64,000 nucleotides of DNA from Carnegiea gigantea (lineage: Eukaryota > Streptophyta > Magnoliopsida > Caryophyllales > Cactaceae). Positions 34,116-43,200 of the stretch are shown here, one piece after another. Location: assembly GCA_029747015.1 (NCBI GenBank), contig JAKOGI010000124.1:769501-833500 (forward strand). Direction: 5' to 3'. How positions within the stretch are numbered: the first letter of the stretch is position 1; each line of letters opens with the position of its first letter. Below the pieces are notes generated by a model. The model was not told the DNA's origin, made no database searches, and saw only the letters and a list, made by a program, of their open reading frames with translations. A program made the translations under genes and the position numbers.

Positions 34116-34322
34116 TTGTTTGACTCGGATGATAGTGTTGCGATTTAGTAAAGTGATTTTAGCAAATGTTTTGTCTTTATCCCAAAATTTTAGAGGATTG
34201 TCAGAGTAGAGCTCTTTGCATAATTTTTCTTATTATTCAATAATTTGCTCTTTAATAGATAACTCAAGTAATGAGATTGTCAATGCTACTTCTTATTGTG
34301 CGGGCATTACCTTCTCACCACA

Positions 34323-34927
34323 CTAGCTGTGTATAAATTCAATTTTTTGATGAGTGTAAGCCTTACTTAATTTTTCAATAGGAATTGAGTGACCATTAAT
34401 CGTAAATATTATTTGGTTTATGGTCTGGGAGCATGGAGAATGTAATCTTTGGAAATTATTTTCAATAATTATATCATGAGATGGTTGATCAGTAGCCCAT
34501 AGAACTGGTATAATATATTGGACTTGTCCTAATTCTATAGATAAACCTTCTATGGCTTCATTATGGCTCATAGCACTGTTAGCAGCTATTCTTACTTGTA
34601 AAGAATTTTTAGCTTTTTTCACATAAATTCAAGAAATAATGATCTTTTTTCAAAGCATACAACGCAACCACTATCTATGTAAGCACAGAATTCATATTTG
34701 TTATATCCCTCTAAACATATTTTTATTAGGATGTAGATGCTATTAGGGTTGGTATTGGTATCTTCATAGCATATTTCCACAATCATATTTTTGACTAATT
34801 CATCTTCATAGATGGGTTCACTAACAATTCCAGTTTTGTACCCAATGACTTTTCTATCTAGACTCATAATTCGATCTACACTAGGTCTTACAGCCTCAAA
34901 ACTCATTCGACTCATCTCACTACTCAT
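34323..34927 (-). pseudogene. Caulimovirid aspartic protease
   Basis: The first part (34619-34927) carries FCAYIDSGCVVCFEKRSLF with the intact DSG active site. The second (34323-34622) has VLWATDQPSHDIIIENNF, the distal flap/hydrophobic part. A frame change and a stop at 34619-34622 separate them. The protease releases coat and enzyme domains from the polyprotein. Confidence 0.75.
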
Positions 34928-35247
34928 GCTAATTGTATGATCTTCCTTAAACTCTTATTTGGTGGATGAAGATCCTTCTTTCCAATCTGATTTTGTACTT
35001 ATGCTTCTTAATAATTAGGGTTTAATGGTGATTTTACCCTCCTCATCAATTTTTATTACATTTTTCTTATTAATTTTTGTAGGGTTGGTAAAGATAGATA
35101 TCCATGAACGATCGATTTTATACCATGAGGGCTAGACTTAATTCTCTAGATTTTTTGCATGGGGGTGGGGCTTTTAAATTTTTCTGCTTCTATCATTGTC
35201 ACCTTAGTCTTAGGGTCTATTATATTATCTAATTTATATATAATTTT

Positions 35248-35637
35248 TCAAAATATCCTCAAGGGATATCCTCCTCTTTTCATATCCATCCCGACTGTTT
35301 TTATCTTAAGGGATATGAAGTTTATAGCAAATTCATCTTTTAGACTCACATAATATCCAGGCCGACAGTTGAATCCTACTGACCCATTACATAAGTTGGT
35401 TTTTATCCCTGTAATTATCTGATTATTAAATTTGGTATGCTTAATATCACAAAGTAAAGCGTAAAGATCAATATCTTTACCATAATACTGTAATGGAGTG
35501 ATTTGAATCTCGAAACTTCCGACATGGATGTACTTATATTTTCTATCTTTGTTATGCTTAAGGATATTCTCCCAATTAATAATATTAACTTCCCCAACAT
35601 CATACTCACAATCTTTTATCTTAAGATCTCCTTCCAT
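35248..35637 (-). pseudogene. Caulimovirid movement protein, 30K-superfamily core (129 aa)
   Basis: The segment has LLCDIKHTKFNNQIITGIK and FNCRPGYYVSLKDEFAI, resembling the conserved D...G...P.Y...SL.D core of caulimovirid movement proteins, which form tubules at plasmodesmata. It lies between the zinc knuckle and the protease. A matching segment exists in copy 2 at 46509-46900. Assignment rests on pattern only. Confidence 0.6.
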
Positions 35638-35956
35638 TATTTCACATACGTATTTGCTTTTTAATTAAAAAATAAATTTTTTATAGATCATGTCCTTTTG
35701 GATTATGGGAAGTACCCAATCTCCCTTGACTTCCTCATGATCATTGTCTATAACAAACTCTTCTCCTTGAAGATCACCAAGGCTAACCGAGCTACTTCCA
35801 TCATATGACTTATTTCTTCATAATCACTTTCTTCATATTCATTGTCCTCTATGATTTCAACAATTCCTTAGTTGTTGTCTAAGGTTAGGTCTAATGCCTC
35901 ATCTTCACTAAGCTCAACATAATCTAAGCTTTTCAAGGTTTCAATAAGTTTGTTAC

Positions 35957-36040
35957 CCTTCTTGTTTTTACATTCATTAGCATAATACCCTACTTCTTCA
36001 CATGCCCAACATTTGCAGTTATTTTTTCCTGCAGGGCAAT
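35957..36040 (-). pseudogene. Caulimovirid coat-protein zinc knuckle
   Basis: The minus strand encodes NCKCWACEEVGYYANECKN, the C-x-C-x2-C...C arrangement peculiar to caulimovirid coat proteins. The usual His is replaced by Tyr. A strongly acidic stretch follows (about 35800-35950). Confidence 0.75.
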
Positions 36041-36116
36041 AAGCAGCTTTCCTAAAAAATCTATATTTTTTAGGACTTGGTTTGTAATAGTATTTTCTTC
36101 TATATTTTTCGCCTCT

Positions 36117-36599
36117 CTACTTGTTAAAGCTCTTTTTCTTATAGAATTTTCTTTTTCTTCTTTTCTCAGGTTCTTTTCTCCATTTGTGAGGTGAATCCCA
36201 GTAAGTTAAAAATTGCTTCTTAATCTTCTTTTGCTTTTGAAGATCAAGGCATTGTTTATTGACCCATTTTCTCAAAAAGAAAAATCTTGCTCCTAGGATA
36301 CCAACAACATCTGTTCGTTCAAACCATGCCACGTATTTTTCATTAATTATAGACTTTATAGGACATGGCAACTTGTCATGGAATATGCCAAGATTTGTTT
36401 CGTTATGCCCAATTTTGTAATAGTATTTACTGAATTCTGCAATATAATTTTCTAGGCATCTCATATCCAATAGTTCTATGTTGTTAATTTTTCTTTGCCA
36501 TTCTCGTGCTTTTTCTTCAGAATTAATTTTAGCTCCGATGAATTCATTTTCAATTTCTTTGCACAGACTTTTGAACATAGCAGCTGGCATTTCCATCAT
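36117..36599 (-). pseudogene. Caulimovirid coat protein core (160 aa)
   Basis: Contains LENYIAEFSKYYYKIG, HDKLPCPIKSIINEKYVAWF and LRKWVNKQCLDLQKQKKIKK, the conserved capsid segments, and ends in a Lys/Arg-rich tail (KRRKRKFYKKK) that leads to the knuckle. It is a continuation of the polyprotein from 37039, with stops in the linker (about 36600-36715). Confidence 0.8.
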
Positions 36600-36715
36600 T
36601 CTTAATGTATTTTTACCATCTTCACTTAATGAATCATATTAGTCAGCTATAGTGCCAGAGAAACTATGCTCGATGTAGTTTAGGAAGTTTGCCGCAGTCC
36701 ATGTAGTATTTAGGT

Positions 36716-37039
36716 TTAAACACTATTCACTCCTCTTTTCCAGTGCTCAAATATTTCTTCTCTATTACGTGCTCCATCAATGTTTAAAATATATCTAGCT
36801 TGACTAATTTGGGTAAGGCCAATTTCTTCATAGGTCGTGGTTTTCCTTGGGATAAACCCGAATGAAAAGTTGCTTATACGTCCCGCTGGAACGTACCTAG
36901 GTCTTAGGAAATGAGTATTTCTCCTAGATGGTTCACCAAATTCTTCAAGTTTAGGAACAACATTCTTAACTAGATTAGTCTCTGTTTCATATAAGTCAAT
37001 TTCTTCTCCAATCTCATTAATTTCGTTTTCATTAGTCAT
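36716..37039 (-). CDS. Caulimovirid polyprotein ORF3, N-terminal part (107 aa)
   Basis: Starts at ATG 37039, overlapping the end of ORF2 by ATGA. It contains RPRYVPAGRISNFSFGFIPR and GARNREEIFEHWKRG. It has the same place and sequence type as 45560-45860 in copy 2. No movement-protein motif is visible here, unlike in tungro-type polyproteins. Confidence 0.75.
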   Translation of the reverse strand: MTNENEINEIGEEIDLYETETNLVKNVVPKLEEFGEPSRRNTHFLRPRYVPAGRISNFSFGFIPRKTTTYEEIGLTQISQARYILNIDGARNREEIFEHWKRGVNSV

Positions 37040-37284
37040 TTTACCATATTTCTTATCAAGTTTCTTCTAATTTCATCTAATGGTAAAACATTGAGATCTT
37101 CTAATTTAATCAGATTCATCTGCTGATATATTTCGTCTTCTAATTGGACATTATTAGTCTCTTCATTATCATCAGACAAAATATTATATTTATCACTAAT
37201 TGTGCTCATGATTTTGTTTAGTTCTTTTGGATTTTGTTCTTCATCAAACAATTTTTTGTAATTCTTTAAGAGTATAGTGGTCAT
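37036..37284 (-). CDS. Caulimovirid ORF2 (82 aa)
   Basis: A small acidic protein overlapping ORF1 and ORF3 by ATGA at both ends. Such overlaps allow reinitiation or leaky scanning in badna/tungro-type viruses. A decayed copy is at 45310-45550. No motif identifies its function. In related genomes the second small ORF encodes a virion-associated, nucleic-acid-binding protein. Confidence 0.72.
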   Translation of the reverse strand: MTTILLKNYKKLFDEEQNPKELNKIMSTISDKYNILSDDNEETNNVQLEDEIYQQMNLIKLEDLNVLPLDEIRRNLIRNMVK

Positions 37285-37664
37285 ACTCCATCTTCTTTTT
37301 CTTTCGTTTCAGTTGATTTTTCACCGGATTGTTCTCCTACTTCTTTTTGAATTTTTATCTCTTGCAAAGGGAATGGAATCTTGTTTTTTGGGTTATAAAA
37401 AGGATATTTATACTGAAAAGGAGTACTAATTTTAGGAGCAGCTTTTTCACTATGTCTAACTTCGTTAGTAAGAGAAAGATGGACAACAGTTAACTGATTC
37501 TTAAGCTCTTTTAGTTCAGTCTTAGTTTTAGCTAGTTCTGCTTTTAATTCTAAAACTATATCAGTGATGTAGTTTAATTGAGGTGCTAATGAGATATTAC
37601 CTTCAGGTGAATGGACAATGTGTGAATAATTAGGACTAGGACAAGCAGGTGAAGATTCAAGCAT
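37281..37664 (-). CDS. Caulimovirid ORF1 (127 aa, coiled coil)
   Basis: The middle part (about residues 30-65) has heptad-like leucines (ELKAELAKTKTELKELKNQL) that predict a coiled coil. The C-terminus is Lys/Glu-rich. It is the first ORF after the primer site and overlaps ORF2 by ATGA. Its function is unknown; coiled-coil small proteins of caulimovirids are commonly virion-associated. Confidence 0.75.
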   Translation of the reverse strand: MLESSPACPSPNYSHIVHSPEGNISLAPQLNYITDIVLELKAELAKTKTELKELKNQLTVVHLSLTNEVRHSEKAAPKISTPFQYKYPFYNPKNKIPFPLQEIKIQKEVGEQSGEKSTETKEKEDGV

Positions 37665-37732
37665 TAATCACAGTTAATTAGCTTAATTAGTCATTAATTA
37701 GCTTAATAATTTTAATTATTATTGTGCACTTG

Positions 37733-37744
37733 GCTCTGATACCA
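37733..37744 (-). other. tRNA-Met primer binding site of pararetrovirus
   Basis: The minus strand reads TGGTATCAGAGC, the perfect complement of initiator tRNA-Met that primes minus-strand DNA synthesis in all caulimovirids. Confidence 0.9.
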
Positions 37745-37745
37745 G

Positions 37746-38036
37746 ATGAAAGAGGGTCTCAAGTTATACTAGTGGAAAAAATATCACAAACACAAATTTA
37801 GATTTTTCGAAAGTAAGTTTTTAAGGATTGGGGGTAGATTTGCAAATATGAAAAGTTTTTATGCGTGCTTTGCAAAGTAGAATAATACCTGGATCTAGAA
37901 AATAGCTCAAATAAAAATTTGAGGGTCCTTTCTGTTAGTTTCCCCAAAAGACAAGGTACCTTATAATTAGTTTTCAAAATCAACGGTCCTTAAAATAGTT
38001 TATACTAAACTGAGGGTACCTCTATGTAGTTTATTC
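37746..38036 (-). repeat. Viral leader/intergenic DNA upstream of primer site with short repeats
   Basis: Contains diverged blocks such as AAACTATTTTAAGGACC and AAACTAATTATAAGGTACC on the minus strand, related to those at 30811-30985. The virus was therefore linearised within its intergenic region. Confidence 0.5.
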
Positions 38037-38044
38037 TTTCTTAG

Positions 38045-38870
38045 TGATTTACTCCTGAGGCTCCCTCCTTTAAGAGGAATTTAGTATCAAATTGATCTCC
38101 TACTGGCTAAATAATCTAGCTGATAGGTGTAATCCTAATGAGTCAAAGGAGTTTTGAAAACAGATTCATGAGTTGCTTCACTGTGGGTACATTAGGGAGT
38201 GCTTGAATCCATGTATGATTCCCACCCTTTTGGTATCAAAGAAAGGTGGGACTTCGTGTATGTGTTTAATTCTAGAGGCATAAACAATATTACCATTAAG
38301 TATAGATTTTTCATTCCTCGATTAGATGATATGCTTTATGAGTTACATAGGTGCAAGGTCTTTTCTAAGATCAACTTTAGGAGTGATTACCGCCAAATTA
38401 GGATGAAAGAAGGAGATGAATGAAAAATCGCTTTTAAGAGAAAGTATGGGTCGTGTGAGTGGCTTGTGATATCTTTCGATTTATCTAATGCTCCTAGTAC
38501 TTTTATGAGGGTTACAAATGAGGTTCTACGACCTTTCATTAGGAATTTTTGTGGCAGTGTAATGTGATGATATCTTGATGTATAGCCATGATGAGGCATC
38601 TCATGTGGAACATCTCTCTCAAGTGTTCTAAGTCTTGATACAACAAATGTTATATGCTAAGCTTGTGAAAGGTGAATTATTCACTCCCCAAGTTGTTTTT
38701 CTTGGGTATGTGGTGTCCAAAGAGGGAAGTCAAGTTGATGAGTCCAAGGTTCAAGCTATCAAGAGTTGGCCCATCCCAACCTCACCATCACCAAAAGTTT
38801 AATACTTCTGTTGGCCTCCTTTTACCATCAGTTCATCAAAGATTTTAGCTCTATTATGGTCCCTTAACCG
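38045..38870 (+). pseudogene. Reverse transcriptase of gypsy B
   Basis: RT blocks readable in several frames: RLDDMLYELHRCKVFSKINF and [12 protein letters not shown], then [20 protein letters not shown]. The catalytic region around 38570 is damaged (DDILMYSHDE in one frame). It is homologous to 7030-7476 plus 12219-12600 in element A. Confidence 0.7.
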
Positions 38871-38871
38871 A

Positions 38872-39462
38872 GTGCATAAGAAGGGAAGTTTTGAATGGAC
38901 AAAGACCGTCGAAAGGGCCTTTCAAGTAAGGAAAGATAAGCTATGTTTGGCTCATATCTTGGACCTTGCTAAATTTATGCTCCTTTTTAAAGTTGAGTGT
39001 GATGCTAGTGCGGTTGGAATTAGAGTCGTGCTCACTCCAGCCAAGTACCGTCTAGCATTTTTTAGTGAAAAGTTGAATGGTTCTAAACTCAATTACTCCA
39101 CTTATGACAAGAAATTATATAATATTGCTAGAGCCTTAGAATATTGGAGTCATTATCTCAAGCCCAAACCACTTGTTCTTCATTCGGGTCACAAAGCATT
39201 GTCCTACATCAGTGGTCAACACAAATTGAACACTGGGCATGCCAAGTGGGTTAAATTCCTTCAATCTTTGACCTTCTCTTGCAACCATAAGAGTGAGAAA
39301 AAGAATGTTGTGACTGATGCATTGTTAAGGAGGCATGCTCTACTCTTGACCTTTAAGGCCAATGTCTTTGTGTTCCATTCCATGAAGGCTTTATACAAGG
39401 AGGATGAAGACTTTAAGGAAATAGTGGAGAATACTTCTACCTTTGGCTCTTTCACGCTATAA
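38872..39462 (+). pseudogene. RNase H of gypsy B (196-aa open frame)
   Basis: KVECDASAVGIRVVLTP (Asp), LNYSTYDKKLYNIARALEYW (Glu position changed to Lys-Leu-Tyr), HSGHKALSYI and VTDALLRRH. The usual HTDHKAL is HSGHKAL, so a catalytic Asp is lost. It is the least broken frame of element B. Confidence 0.75.
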
Positions 39463-39540
39463 GATGGTTTCCACTTCAAGGGTAACAAACTTTGCATCCC
39501 CAATAGCCCTTGAAGGGATTTAATTGTCAAGGAGGCTCAT
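39463..39540 (+). other. Deletion junction removing integrase of gypsy B
   Basis: Sequence matches element A up to DLIVKEAH (A: about 13190-13215) and then jumps at about 39540 into LTR sequence equivalent to about 15140. The whole integrase gene and the first ~400 bp of the LTR are missing. Confidence 0.75.
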
Positions 39541-40157
39541 GGATGAAGTGTAATTTGGAAATGCATGATTTTAATTAAGAGCATAATTTGGCCAACAAAT
39601 GGATGGTTTAGAGGCTAAACTTTCATGAGAAGTTGGTACACACTTCTAGAAGCTTTTCCCAAAAATATATTCCCAAATTCATCTATTTAGGATAGTGGAT
39701 GATAATGCTAAGTTAGTGCATGTACAGCAAATTTCAGCTCAACTCTTATTCTAGTAGGCCCCCTTTAAATTCTACAACTAGTTAGAATTTCATTAGTTAA
39801 TTTCTTTGTAATTGTAATGGTAAGTGCAAAGCTTTGGTGCTCTACTATTTAATAGCTTGATTTCTTGCAGTATTTTCAAACTTGGATTAAATGAAATGAA
39901 AAGCTTGCTGCTTATTATCTAGTTAGAGAGTGGTGAATTGGAGTCTTCCGTTTAATTCAAACTTTGGTACTCAGATCGAAGGGTGGGTTGATCTTTTATT
40001 ATTTGCTATTATCATTATAAGTTTAAAGCAATGAAGTGCTAGTTTTGTGGATTTCTACATATGGGTCTTCTTATGGGTTTTGATCTTATTCAATCCCTTG
40101 GATCTCTTCATCAAATGTATTACCTTTATTTAGCCAATGGAAATCTCTCATGGTTCA
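39541..40157 (+). repeat. 3' LTR of gypsy B, 5'-truncated (617 bp)
   Basis: Homologous to about 15140-15795 and ends CTCATGGTTCA, followed by the AAATT duplication. Confidence 0.8.
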
Positions 40158-40162
40158 AAATT

Positions 40163-40622
40163 CCATCCTTGTATTTTATCTAGTGGTCTCCCTTTTTCTT
40201 TGTGTTAATTATACAAGTAGCTCGAATTTTATTGGTTGTTTTCTTTATAATTCTATTGGTTGATAAAAAGCTTGGAGAGGAGGACACCCACTATATAATG
40301 GCTTAATTCCTTGTATTATTTTTAGATTTGAATTATGAAATGAAAAGCTTGTTACTTATTATCTCTCTACAAAAAATTTCATTTTCTTTATCTCTCTTAG
40401 GGAGTAGTGAATATAAGTCTTCCCTTTATTTCAATCTTCAGTGCTTAGGCTTTATGAGATTGAACGATGGATTGATCTTTTATTAGTTAATAATTTCTTA
40501 GCATCTTGTGGATCACTCCATTGGATCTCCTTCTGGGTTTTTGGTTCTTCTTCAATCTCTTGGGTTTCTGCTCGAAGTTTTTGCCTTTATTTGGCCATTG
40601 GTTTTCTCTCATGGATTAGTCA
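40163..40622 (+). repeat. 3' LTR of gypsy A, right piece
   Basis: Homologous to about 4510-4970 of LTR1 (ccttgtattttatctagtgg to ctctcatggattagtca) and continues exactly where 14180-14740 stops. Confidence 0.75.
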
Positions 40623-41586
40623 GGTATGACTATATGTGAATAAATAAACTCTCTTTTACATGTCTTACTAGCTCCTCTTTCCAATCATTTATCTTTTCTC
40701 CTAATCACTTGGAAACTAATAGTAACCCACTTTAACTAATCACTCCTCGACTAATGATTAGCTCAACCTCCTTTAAGTGTATGTACAAACCTATTTAAAT
40801 TAGCATTTCAATAAAAAACCTAGTTTGATTCTCTGAATTTAGTTATGCTTAATCAATTTTTAGTATTTGAAACCATCCCCATCTCCTTTTTTCTTTTTTC
40901 CTACCTCGCTTTATAGCATAATTTACTTTTGTAGTTCCTATGGCAAAAACCTCAAGTCAAGCAATCCTCCTCGGTTTTTTTAAACTTTGACAATTATTAA
41001 AGTTCTCAACTTAATATTATCATAACAAACTTTAGGCATTGAGGTTTGTAGTTGAACACCTCTCTAAAATTCAAATAGTGGACAAAATTACTGAAAATCC
41101 AGAAACTAAACTAAAATATTCATAAGTCAAAAAATAGACACCCAAAAATTCACGAAAATTTACACGAAATTTCCAAATATTATCAAAAAGCCATGGAAAG
41201 CTTTTCATATGTTTTATTTATTTAGATATAGTCATGCCTGACATGTAAACTCATTTTTTATCCCTTACTAGAGAGCACTAAAGAGGCGAGGAGGCAGATA
41301 ATGAAGTCTAGACAAGCTTACATTAATGTTTTATCATGTCAAGGGTCATCAAAATGTAATATTTGTCGGTTACTAATCATTTGAGCTCAGGATTGTATAG
41401 ATTGTTGACTATTTGGTTTTCATGTAAAATAAAGTGTGCTATAATGTTAATGTTAAGTAAATCAATTAAGCCTTATTCTCTCTAGGATGGCAGTAACATC
41501 CTAACCTTTTTCTTCCACGGTATTAACCATCAAAGTTTAGATAATAAAGGTTAACGAGGTGATTGTGATTGTAGGCATTACTGTTG
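40623..41586. other. Non-coding stretch
   Basis: No gene found. The last part (from about 41330) may be the end of an LTR because a primer site follows at 41587, but I could not locate its partner. Confidence 0.4.
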
Positions 41587-43200
41587 TGGTATCAGAGCCC
41601 AAGTTTAAGCGTCACTATGAGCTATAGGGTGTTGTGAGTTTTATTGGACTAGTTAAATGTGAGATTGATTATGAGTTCATGGCCATGAGTACATGATGGG
41701 GATACTTTAGCCAATGTTCGTATTGTCCTCAGTCATAGCATTGATGACAACAACCTAGTCAAGCATTGTTGTAGGACTCCATCACTAACAAAGCATAGTA
41801 AGGAAGCATTTGGTTGACTCTCTATTGATGTCCGTACCTAGGGAAGGTTACCAAGCTGACAACAACAATTCTATGAAGTTGGGGTTACCCATTTGATTTA
41901 TGAGGATGACTTAAATTTAGGAATTGTAGTAAGGCATACTTAACATTTGGTTAAGATGATGTTTAGGGTTTGACTTGTGGAAGCCACTTACAAATTGTTA
42001 TGTGATTCATATGGTAGCAAATTACATCTAATTTTTTATACAAGGTAAATGCATTTTATTACAATACCCTTATATTGAATCAATCGAAACAAATATTGCA
42101 ATGCTATACAAGTATAAGGGCATACCACACTATGATAGGTGTTTTGTAATAATAATTTACTCCAGCGAATAATGTGACGTTAGTGCAATTGCTTATGGTG
42201 TGTCACTTGGTATTATATGCATTGTATACGATAAGATTAGGGTTGACACACAAAGGAAGTGTTTCCATTAATTAATTTCGAGAGTATGTGAACCTATACA
42301 TGTTACCGTATGCAAGGCATACATACAAGTCATTGCACCTTAATGCATGTTTATAGTTATGTAGATGGCAAACACTCAGATGTACGTTGTTAGTTAACAC
42401 TATGACTTGGCGCCAGAATAAGGCTATAGAAACAAATATACCTCAATTGAGGCATTAACAACTAGATCATGAAGATTGAAAACAAATGTTGAAAATGTAT
42501 TAGAGAGGCACCCCTTAGAGATTCAAGATTGCATGATGTCGTTGAGGCTATAACATGTCCAAATTTAGTATGAGGATAAAACAAACCTTAAAGATGTATG
42601 GCAATTACTAAAGGTGGACTTGAGTGTCAAGAATATTCATGTGAAATTCTAAGAAAATAGTGTAAGTTATTTCTTACCTAATTTGGTGGACTACATGATG
42701 CATGTTTTTGGATTAAGATAGACTTGTTAGATTATGTAAAATAAGTTAGATGGAGAAGATCAATAATGTAGAAGGTGAGATAAGAGACTCCTTGGATGCT
42801 AACCAGATTGGATTAAAAAAAAAGGGGGGGGGGAAAGAAAGATGAGGGCATAGATGAGGAATATATTCCATCCGTTGTTCTATCAAAGGCAGAAGACTTC
42901 TAATTATTATGGTTGTGGGGGTATAATGATGCTACATAGAGAGTAAGGATCACAATTAATAACCTAGGGGGAAAAAGAGAAGAGAAAAGAGAAAAGAAAG
43001 GATACATAGATGTGGGAATCATTAAGAAACAACTGCAACAGTTAAGAACATTAAGCATACTCAATATGTGGAAAACTGACCATCTGCACAAGTGAAACTA
43101 TGGGAAAAATGCTTGAGGATATACAATATATACACACATATTATTCTTTACTTTTGCATGCTATAAACTCTAGAGGTTATAATTTATATTCTGGCTAATG
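41587..43200 (+). mobile_element. Degenerate LTR-retroelement remnant
   Basis: A perfect TGGTATCAGAGC primer site lies at 41587-41598. About 1 kb downstream, broken frames give a copia-gag-like phrase (LKDVWQLLKVDLSV, about 42580-42625). No pol is recognisable. A homopolymer run of about 9 A and 10 G sits near 42817-42835. Family and limits are uncertain. Confidence 0.35.

Larger units (their letters stand above)
30811..38036 (-). mobile_element. Endogenous caulimovirid (pararetrovirus), near full length, copy 1 (about 7.2 kb)
   Basis: On the minus strand: tRNA-Met primer site at 37744, two small ORFs and a polyprotein ORF joined by ATGA overlaps, coat protein, zinc knuckle, 30K-type movement protein, aspartic protease, RT and RNase H, then a fourth ORF, TATA box and polyadenylation signal. 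The size matches a full caulimovirid genome. No LTR is present. Imperfect 17-18-bp direct repeats (30793-30810, 38037-38053) mark the edges in gypsy B. Only a handful of stops and frameshifts interrupt the frames, so it is much younger than its host element. Confidence 0.88.
14741..40157 (+). mobile_element. Ty3/gypsy LTR retrotransposon B inserted in the 3' LTR of A
   Basis: B begins TGGCATAGAG at 14741 and ends CTCATGGTTCA at 40157, flanked by AAATT at 14736-14740 and 40158-40162. It belongs to the same family as A. B holds gag, knuckle and protease remnants, RT and RNase H in the usual order, interrupted by three later insertions. It has lost integrase and the first ~400 bp of its 3' LTR. 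All frames are damaged. Confidence 0.8.
3906..40622 (+). mobile_element. Ty3/gypsy LTR retrotransposon A (old, heavily nested)
   Basis: Components in order: 5' LTR 3906-4970, degenerate primer site, gag, protease, RT (split by the copia insertion 7477-12218), RNase H, integrase ending at 14214, then a 3' LTR. The 3' LTR is split into 14180-14740 and 40163-40622 by insertion of element B. The two pieces together reproduce LTR1: the break falls where 3906-4970 reads agtgatagccttgcattttatc, and the right piece resumes at ccttgtattttatc. Stops and frameshifts occur throughout, so it is inactive. The outer target duplication is not convincing (CGTAA left, GGTAT right). Confidence 0.75.

Noticed and set aside
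30811..38036. LTR retrotransposon interpretation
   Set aside because: No LTRs, and the coat-protein-type knuckle, movement-like domain, ATGA-coupled ORFs and ORF4 after RNase H are caulimovirid traits.
3906..40622. Tandem LTR-internal-LTR-internal-LTR array produced by unequal recombination
   Set aside because: First explanation considered. The AAATT duplication at 14736 and 40158 and the split LTR fit an insertion of B into A better.
3901..40627. Target-site duplication for gypsy A
   Set aside because: Flanking pentamers CGTAA and GGTAT differ. Age or a slightly wrong edge may explain it, but no support can be claimed.
42817..42835. A/G homopolymer run as a polypurine tract
   Set aside because: No LTR follows it and neighbouring sequence lacks pol. 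A simple homopolymer is more likely.
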